Origin: Rheinheimera sp. 4Y26
GTDB lineage: Bacteria > Pseudomonadota > Gammaproteobacteria > Enterobacterales > Alteromonadaceae
DNA: 64,000 nt
Assembly: GCF_025245835.1 (NCBI RefSeq)
Contig: NZ_JAOBWS010000001.1
Location: forward strand, 744,001-808,000
Direction of reading: 5' to 3'
Every line of letters starts with the position of its first letter. Position 1 is the stretch's first letter. Shown here piece by piece: positions 29,456-39,381 of this stretch. Made by a program: the position numbers and the translations under genes. Below the pieces are notes generated by a model, which was not told the DNA's origin, searched no databases, and saw nothing but the letters and a program-made list of their open reading frames with translations.

Positions 29456-32328
29456 CAAAAACGCAGTCTGAAGCCGGACCTGATCTGGCGGCATTAAGCA
29501 AAGTTGCGCCCCCTGCAGCCGAGCCTGGAGCTGCTCCTATCGCAATGCCTGTAGCAACAGTGCAGTCGGTGTCGTTAAGTTATGGCAATACTGTGGCGCT
29601 GCATGATCTGACGCTCGATATTCCCGCTGGCAAAATGGTGGGTTTATTGGGGCCTGATGGCGTCGGTAAATCCAGTCTGCTGGCGCTGTTGGCAGGGGCG
29701 CGGCAAATCCAACAAGGCCGTATTGAAGTGTTGGGCGGCGATATCAGTAAACGCAGTCACCGCCAGCGGGTTTGCCCGGCAATAGCCTATATGCCGCAAG
29801 GGCTTGGCAAAAATCTGTATCTGAGTTTGTCGGTGGAAGAAAATCTGCAGTTTTTTGCCCGCTTGTTTGGCCATAATGCCTTTGAGCGCCGCCGCCGTAT
29901 TGATGAACTGACCCGCGCTACCGGTCTTCATGAGTTTTTAAACCGGCCGGCCGGCAAGTTGTCGGGCGGGATGAAACAAAAACTCGGTTTGTGTTGTGCC
30001 CTTATTCATGACCCGGAGTTATTGATCCTCGATGAACCCACCACGGGGGTCGACCCTTTATCCCGCAGTCAGTTCTGGCAGTTGATTGGCCATATCAGAG
30101 CACAAAAACCAGGTCTTAGTGTGCTGGTGGCCACAGCTTATATGGACGAAGCCAGCCATTTTGACCATTTGCTGGTGATGAATGCCGGCACTTTGCTGTC
30201 ACAAGGCAGCCCGGCACAGCTGTATCAACAAACCGGCTGTAACACGCTGGAAGCGGCTTTTATCCAGTTGTTGCCGCCTGAACTTCGTGCTTTACATCAG
30301 CCGGTGCTGGTGACCCCACTCGAGACGCAGACCGACCCTGTCATAGCCATAGCGGCCGAGCAGCTCACCATGAAGTTTGATGACTTTGTTGCTGTTGATG
30401 CGGTGAGTTTTCAAATCCGGCAAGGCGAAATTTTTGGTTTTTTAGGCTCCAACGGCTGTGGCAAAACCACGACGATGAAAATGCTGACCGGTTTATTACC
30501 GGCCAGTAGCGGCAAGGCCTGGCTCTTTGGTCAGGAGCTGAGCAGCAATGATTTATCCATCCGCCACAGGGTGGGTTATATGTCGCAGTCGTTTTCTTTG
30601 TATAACCAGCTGACGGTCAGGCAAAACCTGCAACTGCATGCCAGGTTGTTTCACCTGCCGGAAGCGCAAATTGCCGGACGTATTGAGCTGATGCTCAGTC
30701 GTTTTTCGCTCAAAGCGCAGCAGCACAGCCTGCCTGATCAGTTGCCGCTTGGGCTGCGTCAGCGCTTGTCGCTGGCAGTGGCCATGGTGCATCAGCCTGA
30801 GCTGCTGATCCTGGACGAGCCTACTTCGGGCGTGGACCCGATAGCACGGGATCAGTTCTGGCAGCTGATGCTGGATTTAGCCCGCAACGACAAAGTCACT
30901 ATTTTTATCTCCACCCATTTTATGAATGAAGCAGAGCGCTGCGACCGCATATCCCTGATGCACGCCGGTAAGGTACTGGTTAGCGACACACCGGCCAATT
31001 TAGCCGCTGATCATCAGGATTCGCTGGAGCAGGCTTTTATATGGTATTTGCAGCAGGCAGGCGCAGGCGGCGCGGGGGCGGCAGCGGCACCATCAGCATC
31101 ACCGAAAAAACAGGCGGCTGTGGTCAGCCAGCCTGACGCAACAACAGCTAAGTCGCAGACAGCTCCGGTTTTGCCGGTAAAAGCTGTCAGTTCAAACCGG
31201 CTTTTTAGCTGGCGCCGGTTATTTAGTTATTCCCGCCGCGAAACGCTGGAGCTTAAACGTGACCCTATCCGCGGTGCGCTGGCGCTCTTTGGTAGCTTAG
31301 TGTTGCTGCTGTTTTTCGGTTATGGCATCACCATGGATGTTGATGATTTGACTTTTGCCGTGCTGGATCAGGACCAGTCGTTACTCAGTCAAAACTATGT
31401 GCAGAACCTGGCCGGCTCACGTTATTTTATTCAAAAAGCAGATATCACCAGCGAGGCGCAGCTCGATGCCCGAATGCGCAGTGGCGAGCTGGCGCTGGCG
31501 CTGGAAATTCCGCCTGGTTTTGGCCGGCGCTTAAGCCGCGGTGAGCCGGTTGAAATTGGCGCCTGGATAGACGGCGCCATGCCGACCCGGGCTGAAACCA
31601 CCCGAGGTTATGTGCTGGGCATGCATCTGTATTGGCTGTCGCAGCAGGCCAGGTTGCATGGCAGCAACAGCACACTAAGCCAGCAAGCGGTGGTGCAAAC
31701 CCGGTTTAGGTATAACCCCGATATCCGCAGTTTAGTGGCCATGGTACCGGCGCTGATCCCGATGTTATTGCTGATGATCCCGGCGCTGCTGACGGCGCTG
31801 TCGGTAGTGCGGGAAAAAGAGCTGGGCTCCATTATTAATTTGTATGTTACACCGGTAAGCCGGCTGGAGTTTTTATTGGGCAAGCAGCTGCCTTATGTGC
31901 TGCTGGCGCTGCTCAATTATGCATTGATGCTGTTGATGGCCGTGACCCTATTTGCCGTGCCGTTAACCGGCTCGCAGCTGGCATTGTCGCTCAGCGTGTT
32001 GATGTTTGTTATTTTTGCCACTGCTTTTGGCCTGTTGGCTTCTACTTTTACCCGCAGTCAGATAGCCGCCATTTTGTTAACTGTGCTTGGCACTATTATT
32101 CCGGCGGTGCAGTTTGCCGGCATGATCAACCCGGTGTCAGCGCTGGAAGGCGGCGGCCGGCTGATTGGTGAGCTGCATCCGGCCAGCCATATGCTAACCA
32201 TCAGTCGTGGTGTTTTTAGCAAAGCGCTGCAACTGGCTGATATTTACCCTTCGTTGCTCGCTATTACAGCTGCTGTGCCTGTGGTGCTGCTATCAGCGTT
32301 GTTGTTGTTAAAAAAGCAGGAGCGCTAA
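29452..32328 (+). CDS. rbbA: RbbA-type ABC transporter, two ATPase domains fused to a permease
   Basis: This 958-residue fusion resembles E. coli RbbA (ribosome-associated ATPase/YhiH). The first ATPase domain has Walker A GPDGVGKS (67-74), signature [10 protein letters not shown] and [13 protein letters not shown]. The second has [14 protein letters not shown], a degenerate signature [12 protein letters not shown] that I recall as normal for RbbA, and [14 protein letters not shown] 60-residue Ala/Gln-rich linker leads to an ABC-2 permease with six helices ([21 protein letters not shown]). Start is GTG, inside the upstream stop. The substrate is unknown. Confidence 0.9.
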   Translation: MTKTQSEAGPDLAALSKVAPPAAEPGAAPIAMPVATVQSVSLSYGNTVALHDLTLDIPAGKMVGLLGPDGVGKSSLLALLAGARQIQQGRIEVLGGDISKRSHRQRVCPAIAYMPQGLGKNLYLSLSVEENLQFFARLFGHNAFERRRRIDELTRATGLHEFLNRPAGKLSGGMKQKLGLCCALIHDPELLILDEPTTGVDPLSRSQFWQLIGHIRAQKPGLSVLVATAYMDEASHFDHLLVMNAGTLLSQGSPAQLYQQTGCNTLEAAFIQLLPPELRALHQPVLVTPLETQTDPVIAIAAEQLTMKFDDFVAVDAVSFQIRQGEIFGFLGSNGCGKTTTMKMLTGLLPASSGKAWLFGQELSSNDLSIRHRVGYMSQSFSLYNQLTVRQNLQLHARLFHLPEAQIAGRIELMLSRFSLKAQQHSLPDQLPLGLRQRLSLAVAMVHQPELLILDEPTSGVDPIARDQFWQLMLDLARNDKVTIFISTHFMNEAERCDRISLMHAGKVLVSDTPANLAADHQDSLEQAFIWYLQQAGAGGAGAAAAPSASPKKQAAVVSQPDATTAKSQTAPVLPVKAVSSNRLFSWRRLFSYSRRETLELKRDPIRGALALFGSLVLLLFFGYGITMDVDDLTFAVLDQDQSLLSQNYVQNLAGSRYFIQKADITSEAQLDARMRSGELALALEIPPGFGRRLSRGEPVEIGAWIDGAMPTRAETTRGYVLGMHLYWLSQQARLHGSNSTLSQQAVVQTRFRYNPDIRSLVAMVPALIPMLLLMIPALLTALSVVREKELGSIINLYVTPVSRLEFLLGKQLPYVLLALLNYALMLLMAVTLFAVPLTGSQLALSLSVLMFVIFATAFGLLASTFTRSQIAAILLTVLGTIIPAVQFAGMINPVSALEGGGRLIGELHPASHMLTISRGVFSKALQLADIYPSLLAITAAVPVVLLSALLLLKKQER

Positions 32329-32329
32329 G

Positions 32330-33544
32330 ATGAAGCCGCAGCAGAGCAACAACCAACATCACATCAGTACACAGCACTCTATCAGAGCCAGGCACCCTGT
32401 AAGTGCAGGGCAGCGCTGGCGGCAAAAGCTATTAAATATCTGGTTTTTATTGCAAAAAGAGTTATGGAGCCTGTGGCGTGAGCCTGTGATGTTATTGCTG
32501 ATTGGCGTGAGTTTTTCGCTCAGCATTTACCTGGCCGGTTCGTCTTTGCCTGAAACCTTACATAAAGCCGCTATTGCCATTGTGGATGAAGATCAGTCGC
32601 CTTTGTCACTGCGGATTCAAAGTGCGTTTTACCCGCCTTATTTTGTCAAACCTGCGTTGCTGGCTCTGGATGAAGCAGACGCCGCACTGGATGCCGGTCG
32701 GTATAGTTTTGTGCTGAATATTCCGCCTGAATTTCAGCAGGATGTGCTGGCCGGGCGTTCGCCTGCACTGCAGCTCAGTGTCGATGCCACCCGCATCAGT
32801 CAGGCTTTTAGCGGTGCCGGTTATATTGAGCAGATAGTCACAGCACAAGTCAGTGAATATCAGCAAAAACACCGCAGCAACACAACGCTGCCGGTGGAGC
32901 TGGTGCTCAGAGCCAGATTTAATCCAAACCTGAAAAGTGCCTGGTTTGGCTCCGTGATGGAGCTGATTAATATGGTGACGATGATTTCAATAGTGCTGAC
33001 GGGCGCTGCGCTTATTCGTGAGCGCGAGCATGGCACCATTGAACATTTATTGGTGATGCCGGTGACACCGGCGGAAATTATGCTGGCAAAAATTTTGTCG
33101 ATGGGCGCAGTGGTGCTGATTGCCACTGCGTTGTCGCTGCATTTTGTCATTCAGGGTGTGCTGCAGGTGCCGATTGAAGGCTCAGTGTTGTTGTTTTTAT
33201 GTTGTGCCGCTTTGCAGCTGGCTGCCACCACTTCGATGGGCATTTTTATGGCGACCATTGCCCGCTCTATGCCGCAGTTTGGTCTGATGATGATTCTGGT
33301 GTTATTGCCATTGCAGTTGTTGTCGGGCGGCATGACCCCCAGGGAAAGTATGCCGCAGCTGGTGCAATATCTGATGCTGGCCGCACCCAACACCCATTTT
33401 GTGCAGGCGTCGCAGGCCATTTTATACCGTGGTGCCGGTTTTGACGTGGTGTGGCCGCAGCTGCTGGCATTAACCCTGATAGCGGGCACGCTGTTCTGGT
33501 TATCTTTAAACAGATTTCGCGCCACGCTCAGTAAAATGGCTTAG
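32330..33544 (+). CDS. yhhJ: ABC-2 type permease (YhhJ-like)
   Basis: This 404-residue permease starts one base after the RbbA-like gene. An N-terminal polar tail is followed by a first helix (VMLLLIGVSFSLSIYLAG), a large periplasmic loop and five helices in the last 200 residues, including LVMPVTPAEIMLAKI, the usual ABC-2 coupling segment. With the HlyD adaptor and RbbA it should form one efflux system that uses an outer-membrane TolC encoded elsewhere. Confidence 0.88.
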   Translation: MKPQQSNNQHHISTQHSIRARHPVSAGQRWRQKLLNIWFLLQKELWSLWREPVMLLLIGVSFSLSIYLAGSSLPETLHKAAIAIVDEDQSPLSLRIQSAFYPPYFVKPALLALDEADAALDAGRYSFVLNIPPEFQQDVLAGRSPALQLSVDATRISQAFSGAGYIEQIVTAQVSEYQQKHRSNTTLPVELVLRARFNPNLKSAWFGSVMELINMVTMISIVLTGAALIREREHGTIEHLLVMPVTPAEIMLAKILSMGAVVLIATALSLHFVIQGVLQVPIEGSVLLFLCCAALQLAATTSMGIFMATIARSMPQFGLMMILVLLPLQLLSGGMTPRESMPQLVQYLMLAAPNTHFVQASQAILYRGAGFDVVWPQLLALTLIAGTLFWLSLNRFRATLSKMA

Positions 33545-33569
33545 GCAAAATCGGGCAGGCAAAACGGCT

Positions 33570-35492
33570 TTAACCGGCCAGCACTGCCTGATTACGCCCC
33601 TGTTGTTTGGCCTGATATAAAGCGGTATCGGCCTGATGCCATAACTGCAATAAATCGCCCTGAGTGCCAAGGCAGGCAATACCAATACTGACCGTCACCT
33701 GCAGCTGCTCGGCAATGTCGCTGACATTTAACTGCGCTACCTGCTGACAGAGTCGTTGTGCTATTTCCAGTGCCTGCTGCTCATTGGTATTGGGCAATAA
33801 ACATAAAAACTCTTCGCCGCCGACCCGGCCCACTTTGTCTTGTGGCCTTAAGCCGGTTCTTAAACAGTGACCGACTTTTTTCAGCACCTGATCGCCGGCC
33901 TGATGACCAAAACTGTCGTTGATTTTTTTAAAAAAATCGATATCCAGCGCCAGTACCGCCAGTGGTTGTTGCTGCTGTTGATGTTGTTGCCACAACTGTT
34001 CGGCCATGGCCACAGTGTGACGCCGGTTCGGTAGCCGGGTCAGTTCATCCATCAAAGCTAAATCACGTAATTGCCGCGACAGCTTGTACTGGCGCTGCAT
34101 CAGCAGCAGCAAACTCAGGATCAACAAAGCGGCAAATAACAAAGCGGTCAACTGCCAGCGTTTGATGCTGTTGGCATCAAGCAGTTGTTGCTGTTGCTGC
34201 TGATTTTTTTGCGCCAGCAGCTCTTTTTCACTTTTGAGTTGTTCGGTTTGTAACTGGGTTTTTAAAGCGCTGGTGCGCTTGTCCAGCAATTGTTGCTGCA
34301 AATAATGTTCACGTTCCAGTTGTTGTTGTTGCCGCACAAAAGCCTGTTGCCATTGCTGTTGCGCTGCGGCCACTGCGGCATATTCTTTATAAAGCCGGGC
34401 TTCAAAGCGCGGGTTGGGGTGTTGCTGAAAATAAGCGGCTGCCGCTGTTAAGTCTTGCTCTGCCGCTGGCCATTGCAAAAGCGCCATATAACTGATGGCG
34501 CGGCTAAGCTGCGTATAAGCCAGATATTCCTGATTGCCACTTTGCTGGTAATACAAAATGGTGTTGTTCAGCAGTTCAACTGCTTGTTGTGCCTTGCCGG
34601 CTTTGCTCAGCACCTTGGCTATAGCCCACTTGGTAAAAGCAATATCATCGGGCTGTGCCCTTTGTTCTTCTACCTTCAGCGCCTGTTGCAGGTAATCCAG
34701 TGCAGTGCCCAGCTCACCTTTACTTTCATAAGTGCTGCCAAGGTTATACAGGGCTGTGGCTTCATCCTGACGGTTTTGCTCTTTTCTGTGATAAGCCAGG
34801 GTTTGCTGGTACATGGCAATGGCTTCGTTGTAATCGGCCAGCGCCGGATCGGCATACAGATTTGCCAGCGCATTACTGACATAACTTAAGTTTTTGGCAT
34901 TACCCAGCTGTTGCTCCAGCTGATAGGCCTGTTTTAAATCTTCCAGCGCCGCCGGATAAGAGCCCAAAGCGGCATATTGTTCACCTCTGAGTGTCAGGGC
35001 TCTGGCTTGTAAAGTCGGATCCTCGCCGGCCTTTGGGTGTAATAACAGCTCCTGATAGAGTTCAAGCGCTGCTTGGTTATTGCCAAGTTGCTCTGTTGCA
35101 TAAGCGGCGCACAAGCTAAAACGCAGCTGCCAAAGTTCGGGCAGCTCAGCGCTCAGGTTGTTGCGCAGCGTCACAGCGGCCTCTGGCTCAGCAGGAGCCA
35201 GCAGCCAGCAAAATCTTTGTTGAATCACATTGTGCTGCTGCGGGTATTGGCTGAGCAGGCGGGCAAATTCCTGTTTGCTCTGTGCCGTGTTTGTTTGATA
35301 CAGCTGCTCAGCTGCCGCGAGCGCCTGCTCCAGTTCGGCCGCTATACCGGTTACAATCGGCTGACCGGTCTGGTTGAGACTTTTTTGTGCTGACGTCTGG
35401 GCAGCAATCTGGTTGCTGAGCAGCAAGCTGCTGCACAACACCAGTTGCAGCATGGTTATCGTGCTGTGTTTGATTGACAGTTTTATTGTCAT
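33570..35492 (-). CDS. TPR-containing membrane diguanylate cyclase (GGDEF)
   Basis: This enzyme makes cyclic di-GMP from two GTP. I start it at 35492 (MTIKLSIKHS), with AGGAGG 12 bases upstream; the spacing is long, so a start a few codons later is possible. A signal sequence (MLQLVLCSSLLLSNQIAAQ) leads to a periplasmic part with several TPR repeats (residues about 95-370), a Gln-rich coiled coil, one membrane helix (WQLTALLFAALLILSLLLLMQ) and a cytoplasmic GGDEF domain. The active site is GGEEF, and RPQD five residues before it is an intact inhibitory I-site. Confidence 0.9.
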   Translation of the reverse strand: MTIKLSIKHSTITMLQLVLCSSLLLSNQIAAQTSAQKSLNQTGQPIVTGIAAELEQALAAAEQLYQTNTAQSKQEFARLLSQYPQQHNVIQQRFCWLLAPAEPEAAVTLRNNLSAELPELWQLRFSLCAAYATEQLGNNQAALELYQELLLHPKAGEDPTLQARALTLRGEQYAALGSYPAALEDLKQAYQLEQQLGNAKNLSYVSNALANLYADPALADYNEAIAMYQQTLAYHRKEQNRQDEATALYNLGSTYESKGELGTALDYLQQALKVEEQRAQPDDIAFTKWAIAKVLSKAGKAQQAVELLNNTILYYQQSGNQEYLAYTQLSRAISYMALLQWPAAEQDLTAAAAYFQQHPNPRFEARLYKEYAAVAAAQQQWQQAFVRQQQQLEREHYLQQQLLDKRTSALKTQLQTEQLKSEKELLAQKNQQQQQQLLDANSIKRWQLTALLFAALLILSLLLLMQRQYKLSRQLRDLALMDELTRLPNRRHTVAMAEQLWQQHQQQQQPLAVLALDIDFFKKINDSFGHQAGDQVLKKVGHCLRTGLRPQDKVGRVGGEEFLCLLPNTNEQQALEIAQRLCQQVAQLNVSDIAEQLQVTVSIGIACLGTQGDLLQLWHQADTALYQAKQQGRNQAVLAG

Positions 35493-35571
35493 GTTGTTGA
35501 TCCGCCTCCTTGCCCGTCCGGAACCACTATACCCCAGATCCAGGTTCAATAAAGTATCTGCTTGTTATAGT

Positions 35572-36513
35572 TCAACTTATTGCTGCAGTTGTGGCTCTGT
35601 TGTATCTGTTGGCGCATAAGGTGGCAATCTGCCTGCGCAACCACTGATGTAATAAATCGTCCTGACAGCGGGAGTGCCAAATCTGGCTGATTTGCACCGG
35701 TTTGAGCGTTAAAGGGCAGGGCAGCAGCTGTAAGCCGGCGTGCTGCGTCACTGCCGTTTCGGCCACAGAACGCAGGCAGGTTAATAACACATCGTTATGC
35801 AGCACCAGCGCAGGCGGCGCCATAAAACTGGAAATGCCGGCGCAGACATGGCGTTTGAGCCCAAGTTTGGCCAGCTCTTTGTCAACAATGCCGTCTAAAT
35901 CGCCGGTCAGGGTGGTGACTATATGCTGCGCCTGACAATAAGACTGCAGTGTCAGCGGCGCACCGGCAAGCGGATGCTGGCGGCGCAGCAGCACCACAAA
36001 ATCTTCCTGATATAGCTGCTGCTGATACAGGGTTTGTGGTAAATCGGTATAAAAACCGGCAATGGCCAAATCACATTCACCCCTTTCCAGCTCCTGCCTG
36101 GGCAATAAGCCCATGGTATTACGGGTGATCAGCTGCACAGCAGGGGCTTGTTCCAGCAACAGCTGTAACAAAGGCGGTAATAACAGGCTTTCAATATAGT
36201 CAGTGCTGTACAGATAAAAGCGGCGTTGCTGCTTTAAAAAGTCCAGGCTCTGGCTGTCCTGATAAAAAGCTTCCAGCTGACTGGCCAGGGCCAGTACATG
36301 CGGCGCCAGCCGGATAGCTTTGGGCGTGGCGGTCAGGCCGCGGTTTGAGCGGACAAACAAAGGATCGGCAAATTCGTGGCGCAGTTTATTCAGTTTGTGG
36401 CTGAGCGCAGGCTGGCTCAGCGCCATCCGTTCGGCTGCAACTGTCACATTTAACTCTTCAAATAACACCTTAAATAACAGCAGCAGGTTCAGATCTTTGT
36501 TTTGTATATTCAT
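35572..36513 (-). CDS. LysR-family transcriptional regulator
   Basis: This 313-residue regulator has an N-terminal winged helix (KDLNLLLLFKVLFEELNVTVAAERMALSQPALSHKLNKLR) and a C-terminal effector-binding domain. It is divergent from the PfpI-like gene at 36671 with 157 bp between them, the standard layout for a LysR regulator and its target. The effector is unknown. The GGDEF gene lies 79 bp downstream on the same strand. Confidence 0.92.
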   Translation of the reverse strand: MNIQNKDLNLLLLFKVLFEELNVTVAAERMALSQPALSHKLNKLRHEFADPLFVRSNRGLTATPKAIRLAPHVLALASQLEAFYQDSQSLDFLKQQRRFYLYSTDYIESLLLPPLLQLLLEQAPAVQLITRNTMGLLPRQELERGECDLAIAGFYTDLPQTLYQQQLYQEDFVVLLRRQHPLAGAPLTLQSYCQAQHIVTTLTGDLDGIVDKELAKLGLKRHVCAGISSFMAPPALVLHNDVLLTCLRSVAETAVTQHAGLQLLPCPLTLKPVQISQIWHSRCQDDLLHQWLRRQIATLCANRYNRATTAAIS

Positions 36514-36670
36514 AATTTGAATTACACAGATTTAATCTATTCATTTCCCGTGATGTTAGCTGCTGGCTACACTTCGCACCAGTTGCAGTTGGGGCTGGCC
36601 CCGGCTCACTGCAGTAAAAAAGTAAAGAAACGCAACCACAAAGCCGGCAATGCCGGCGCCGGAGTGACCG

Positions 36671-37426
36671 ATGAACAAGATTTCAATAGTAAAAAAATTA
36701 ATGCTGGCGGCCGTGCTGAGCCTTGGCAGTCAGCTGGCGCTGGCGGCAGATAAAGTGCTGATTGTGGTTACCAGCCACCAGCAGCTTGGCAACAGTGGCG
36801 AAAAAACCGGTTATTGGCTGGGTGAAGTCACCCATCCATACCAAAAACTGCTGCAAGCCGGTTTTGAGGTAGAGATTGCCAGTATTCAGGGGGGCAAGGC
36901 ACCGCTGGATGCGCGTAGTGTGGCGGAAAAAGATGGGGTGAATGACTGGTTTTTGGCGGATAAACAACATGCCGATAAACTGAACAACACCAAAAAACTC
37001 AGTGAGTTAACCCCATCTTCTTACAAAGCTGTGTTGTTTGCCGGAGGTCACGGCACTATGTGGGATTTCCCGTCTGACACGGCGTTGCAGCAATTGGCTG
37101 CTGCCATTTACCAGCAAAATGGTGTGGTGGCTGCTGTGTGTCATGGGCCAGCGGCTTTACTAAATATCCGGCTGAATAATGGCAAATATTTAATTGACGG
37201 CAAAAAGCTGACCGGTTTTAGTAACACCGAAGAAGCTGCGGTAAAACTGACCACAGTGGTGCCATTTTCGTTGGAAGATGAGCTACGACAAAGAGGCGGT
37301 ATTTTCGAAAAAGCCGCTGACTGGCAGGTGAAAGTGGTGACAGATGAGCGGCTGGTGACAGGGCAAAATCCACAATCAGCCGCTGAAGTGGGTATGGCTG
37401 TGGTGAAGTTATTACAGGCAAAATAA
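36671..37426 (+). CDS. Secreted DJ-1/PfpI-family protein
   Basis: This is a type 1 glutamine-amidotransferase-like (DJ-1/PfpI) protein of 251 residues. It carries a signal peptide (LMLAAVLSLGSQLALAA), so the mature protein should be periplasmic, which is unusual for this mostly cytoplasmic family. The nucleophile elbow AAVCHGPAALL has Cys157-His158, and GGHGTMWDFP (125-134) is the oxyanion region. The closest described relatives are Hsp31/YajL/glyoxalase III-like enzymes. The divergent LysR gene is its likely regulator. Confidence 0.82.
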   Translation: MNKISIVKKLMLAAVLSLGSQLALAADKVLIVVTSHQQLGNSGEKTGYWLGEVTHPYQKLLQAGFEVEIASIQGGKAPLDARSVAEKDGVNDWFLADKQHADKLNNTKKLSELTPSSYKAVLFAGGHGTMWDFPSDTALQQLAAAIYQQNGVVAAVCHGPAALLNIRLNNGKYLIDGKKLTGFSNTEEAAVKLTTVVPFSLEDELRQRGGIFEKAADWQVKVVTDERLVTGQNPQSAAEVGMAVVKLLQAK

Positions 37427-37497
37427 GTTACTGTGAACAGCGGCCGCTGTTGGCATCGGCTCTGGTTTAAACTGGCCGGCAACAATGAGGATATAAC

Positions 37498-38358
37498 ATG
37501 CAGCAACAAGACGAATATACGCCCCCCAAAGTCTGGGTCTGGGATCAACAAAACGGCGGCGCTTTTGCAAGTATCAACAGGCCTGTTGCCGGCGCTACCC
37601 ATGAAAAAACGTTGCCCAAAGGCCAGCACCCCTTGCAGCTTTATTCGCTGGCTACACCCAATGGCGTTAAAGTCACCATTATGCTCGAAGAGCTGCTGGA
37701 GGCCGGTTTTACCGGCGCTGACTATGACGCCTGGCTGGTGAGTATCCGCGAGGGCGACCAGTTTGGCTCAGGTTTTGTGGCCATAAACCCCAACAGCAAA
37801 ATTCCAGCTTTACTGGATACCTCGGTACAGCCTGAGCTTCGGGTGTTTGAGTCCGGCAATATTTTGTTGTATCTGGCAGAAAAATTTGGGGCATTTTTGC
37901 CAAGCACTCTTTCAGAGCGCACCGAAGTGCTGAACTGGTTATTCTGGCAAATGGGCAGTGCACCTTTTTTAGGCGGTGGTTTTGGTCATTTTTACGCTTA
38001 TGCCCCGCAAAAATTTGAATATGCCATTAACCGTTATACGATGGAAAGCAAAAGGCAGCTCGATGTATTAGAGCGCCAGCTGGCGCAGCAGCCTTATGTG
38101 GCCGGGCAAAACTACAGTATTGCCGATATCGCTATCTGGTCCTGGTATGGTGCTCTGGTGTTGGGCCGGTTATATAACGCCGCTGAATTTTTGGATGTAC
38201 AAAGTTATCCCAACCTGCAGCGCTGGGCGAAACTCATAGACGCCCGCCCGGCGGTGCAGCGGGGCATCAAAGTGAACCGCAACTGGGGCGAGCCGCACGA
38301 GCAACTGCCGGAGCGTCACAGTGCGGCTGATTTTTTGCAGCTGCCCAAAGCTGAATAA
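37498..38358 (+). CDS. yghU: Glutathione S-transferase, YghU type
   Basis: This is a glutathione/disulfide-bond oxidoreductase of the Nu-class GST (YghU/YfcG) family, 286 residues. The long N-terminal arm (YTPPKVWVWDQQNGGAFASINRPVAGATHE) and TPNGVKVTIMLEELL (with the catalytic TPN) are diagnostic, followed by NPNSKIPAL and a helical C-terminal domain. GGATATAAC precedes the ATG. It lies 71 bp after the PfpI-like gene and could share its transcript; both would suit a response to electrophiles or oxidation. Confidence 0.9.
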   Translation: MQQQDEYTPPKVWVWDQQNGGAFASINRPVAGATHEKTLPKGQHPLQLYSLATPNGVKVTIMLEELLEAGFTGADYDAWLVSIREGDQFGSGFVAINPNSKIPALLDTSVQPELRVFESGNILLYLAEKFGAFLPSTLSERTEVLNWLFWQMGSAPFLGGGFGHFYAYAPQKFEYAINRYTMESKRQLDVLERQLAQQPYVAGQNYSIADIAIWSWYGALVLGRLYNAAEFLDVQSYPNLQRWAKLIDARPAVQRGIKVNRNWGEPHEQLPERHSAADFLQLPKAE

Positions 38359-38366
38359 TACCAGCG

Positions 38367-38405
38367 GCAACGCGACCTGAGTGAGGTAAGCCGGGTCGCA
38401 GTTGC
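38367..38405 (+). terminator. Possible terminator after yghU
   Basis: GCAACGCGACC pairs with GGTCGC-A-GTTGC (one bulge) across a 16-nt loop, followed by a T-rich stretch (CATTTTGTTTG). It is weak but well placed before the regulated operon that follows. Confidence 0.35.
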
Positions 38406-38551
38406 AGCTCATTTTGTTTGTTCCCTTCTGATGAGCTGCTGTGCTCATTCTTTTGTTATCTCCTGTGTTGTGATGGCTGTGACGGCAGTGCCTGTGCCTC
38501 GGTTGTTGGCTGCTGTTGTGGTTACAGGTCTTTTTTATTGTCATCAGATTA

Positions 38552-38607
38552 TATCTTGACATAGAGATTCTTCACGTATTAAATGAATTTATCTTTAAGT
38601 AAAGATA
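38552..38607 (+). promoter_or_regulatory. MarR-type operator pair and promoter of the trpF-like operon
   Basis: A perfect inverted hexamer, TATCTT-N6-AAGATA, lies at 38590-38607. A degenerate copy, TATCTT-N6-GAGATT, lies 38 bp upstream at 38552-38569. A TTGACA at 38556-38561 inside the upstream copy is followed 17 bp later by TTAAAT (38579-38584), so the two operators flank a plausible core promoter. The same operator recurs at 42818 and 47939. Confidence 0.65.
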
Positions 38608-38650
38608 CATCATGTTGAGATACAGACCAATACACCGAAGGGAGAGCAAA

Positions 38651-39328
38651 ATGAAACATCTGATCCAGGTAGCCGGCATTATCGACCGGCAGGAAGCACA
38701 ACTGATTGTTAATGAAGGCGTGGAGTGGCTGGGTTTTCCGCTTCGGCTGCCGTCGGGTCGCGACGATATCAGCGAGCAGGCTGCCATCGATATTATTGCC
38801 GGCCTGGAACAACCCCATGCCGGTGTGCTGATCAGTTATCTGACCGATGCGCAAGAAGTAAGTACATTTTGTCAGCAGCTTGGTGTCACCGCAGTGCAGC
38901 TGCATGGTGATATCAGTGTGGCAGAGATGCAAAAACTGCGTCAGTTAAGACCTGACCTGTGCATTCTGAAAAGCCTGGTGGTGAAAGAGGATAACGCCAG
39001 CGAGCTGCTGCAGCTGGTGGATCAGTGTGCTGAATATGTCGACATGTTTATTACCGATACCTACAACCCGAAGACGGGCGCTAAAGGGGCAACAGGTTTA
39101 ACCCATAACTGGGATGTCAGTGCTGAGCTGGTAAGACGCTCGCCAAAACCACTGATGTTGGCCGGTGGACTGACCCCGGACAACGTGGCTGCGGCTATCC
39201 GTCATGTCCGTCCTGCCGCCGTGGATGCGCATACGGGTCTGGAAGGGCCGGATGGGCGTAAGGATGCGGCAAGGATCCGCCGTTTTGTTGCACAAGCCCG
39301 CCAGGCTTTTGCCGAACTGGCCGCTTAA
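38651..39328 (+). CDS. TrpF-fold (phosphoribosylanthranilate isomerase-like) protein without the catalytic Cys
   Basis: This 225-residue protein has the (beta/alpha)8 pattern of TrpF: AVQLHGD (81-87), TDTYNPKTGAKGATG (135-149, keeping Asp136, the general acid), LAGGLTPDNVAAAI and VDAHTGLEGPDGRKD. In true TrpF the first strand reads KICGIT with a catalytic Cys; here it is IQVAGII, so Cys is replaced by Ala8. It is therefore unlikely to do the normal tryptophan-pathway reaction. It starts at 38651 with GGGAGAG upstream and leads an operon with a uracil phosphoribosyltransferase, PecM-like exporter and Old Yellow Enzyme. Confidence 0.8.
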   Translation: MKHLIQVAGIIDRQEAQLIVNEGVEWLGFPLRLPSGRDDISEQAAIDIIAGLEQPHAGVLISYLTDAQEVSTFCQQLGVTAVQLHGDISVAEMQKLRQLRPDLCILKSLVVKEDNASELLQLVDQCAEYVDMFITDTYNPKTGAKGATGLTHNWDVSAELVRRSPKPLMLAGGLTPDNVAAAIRHVRPAAVDAHTGLEGPDGRKDAARIRRFVAQARQAFAELAA

Positions 39329-39381
39329 ACCCTGTCAGCCCGCCTTTGAACGGCGGGCTGTTTTGTTGCAAGGAGCATCTT

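Noticed and set aside
34170-34480. Repeat array in the GGDEF gene
   Set aside because: The repeated GTTGTTGCTG-like strings are runs of Gln and Leu codons in a coiled coil, not an ordered tandem repeat.
38651-39328. Ordinary trpF of tryptophan biosynthesis
   Set aside because: The catalytic Cys is Ala, no other trp gene is near, and the gene leads an operator-controlled operon with UPRT and exporter genes.
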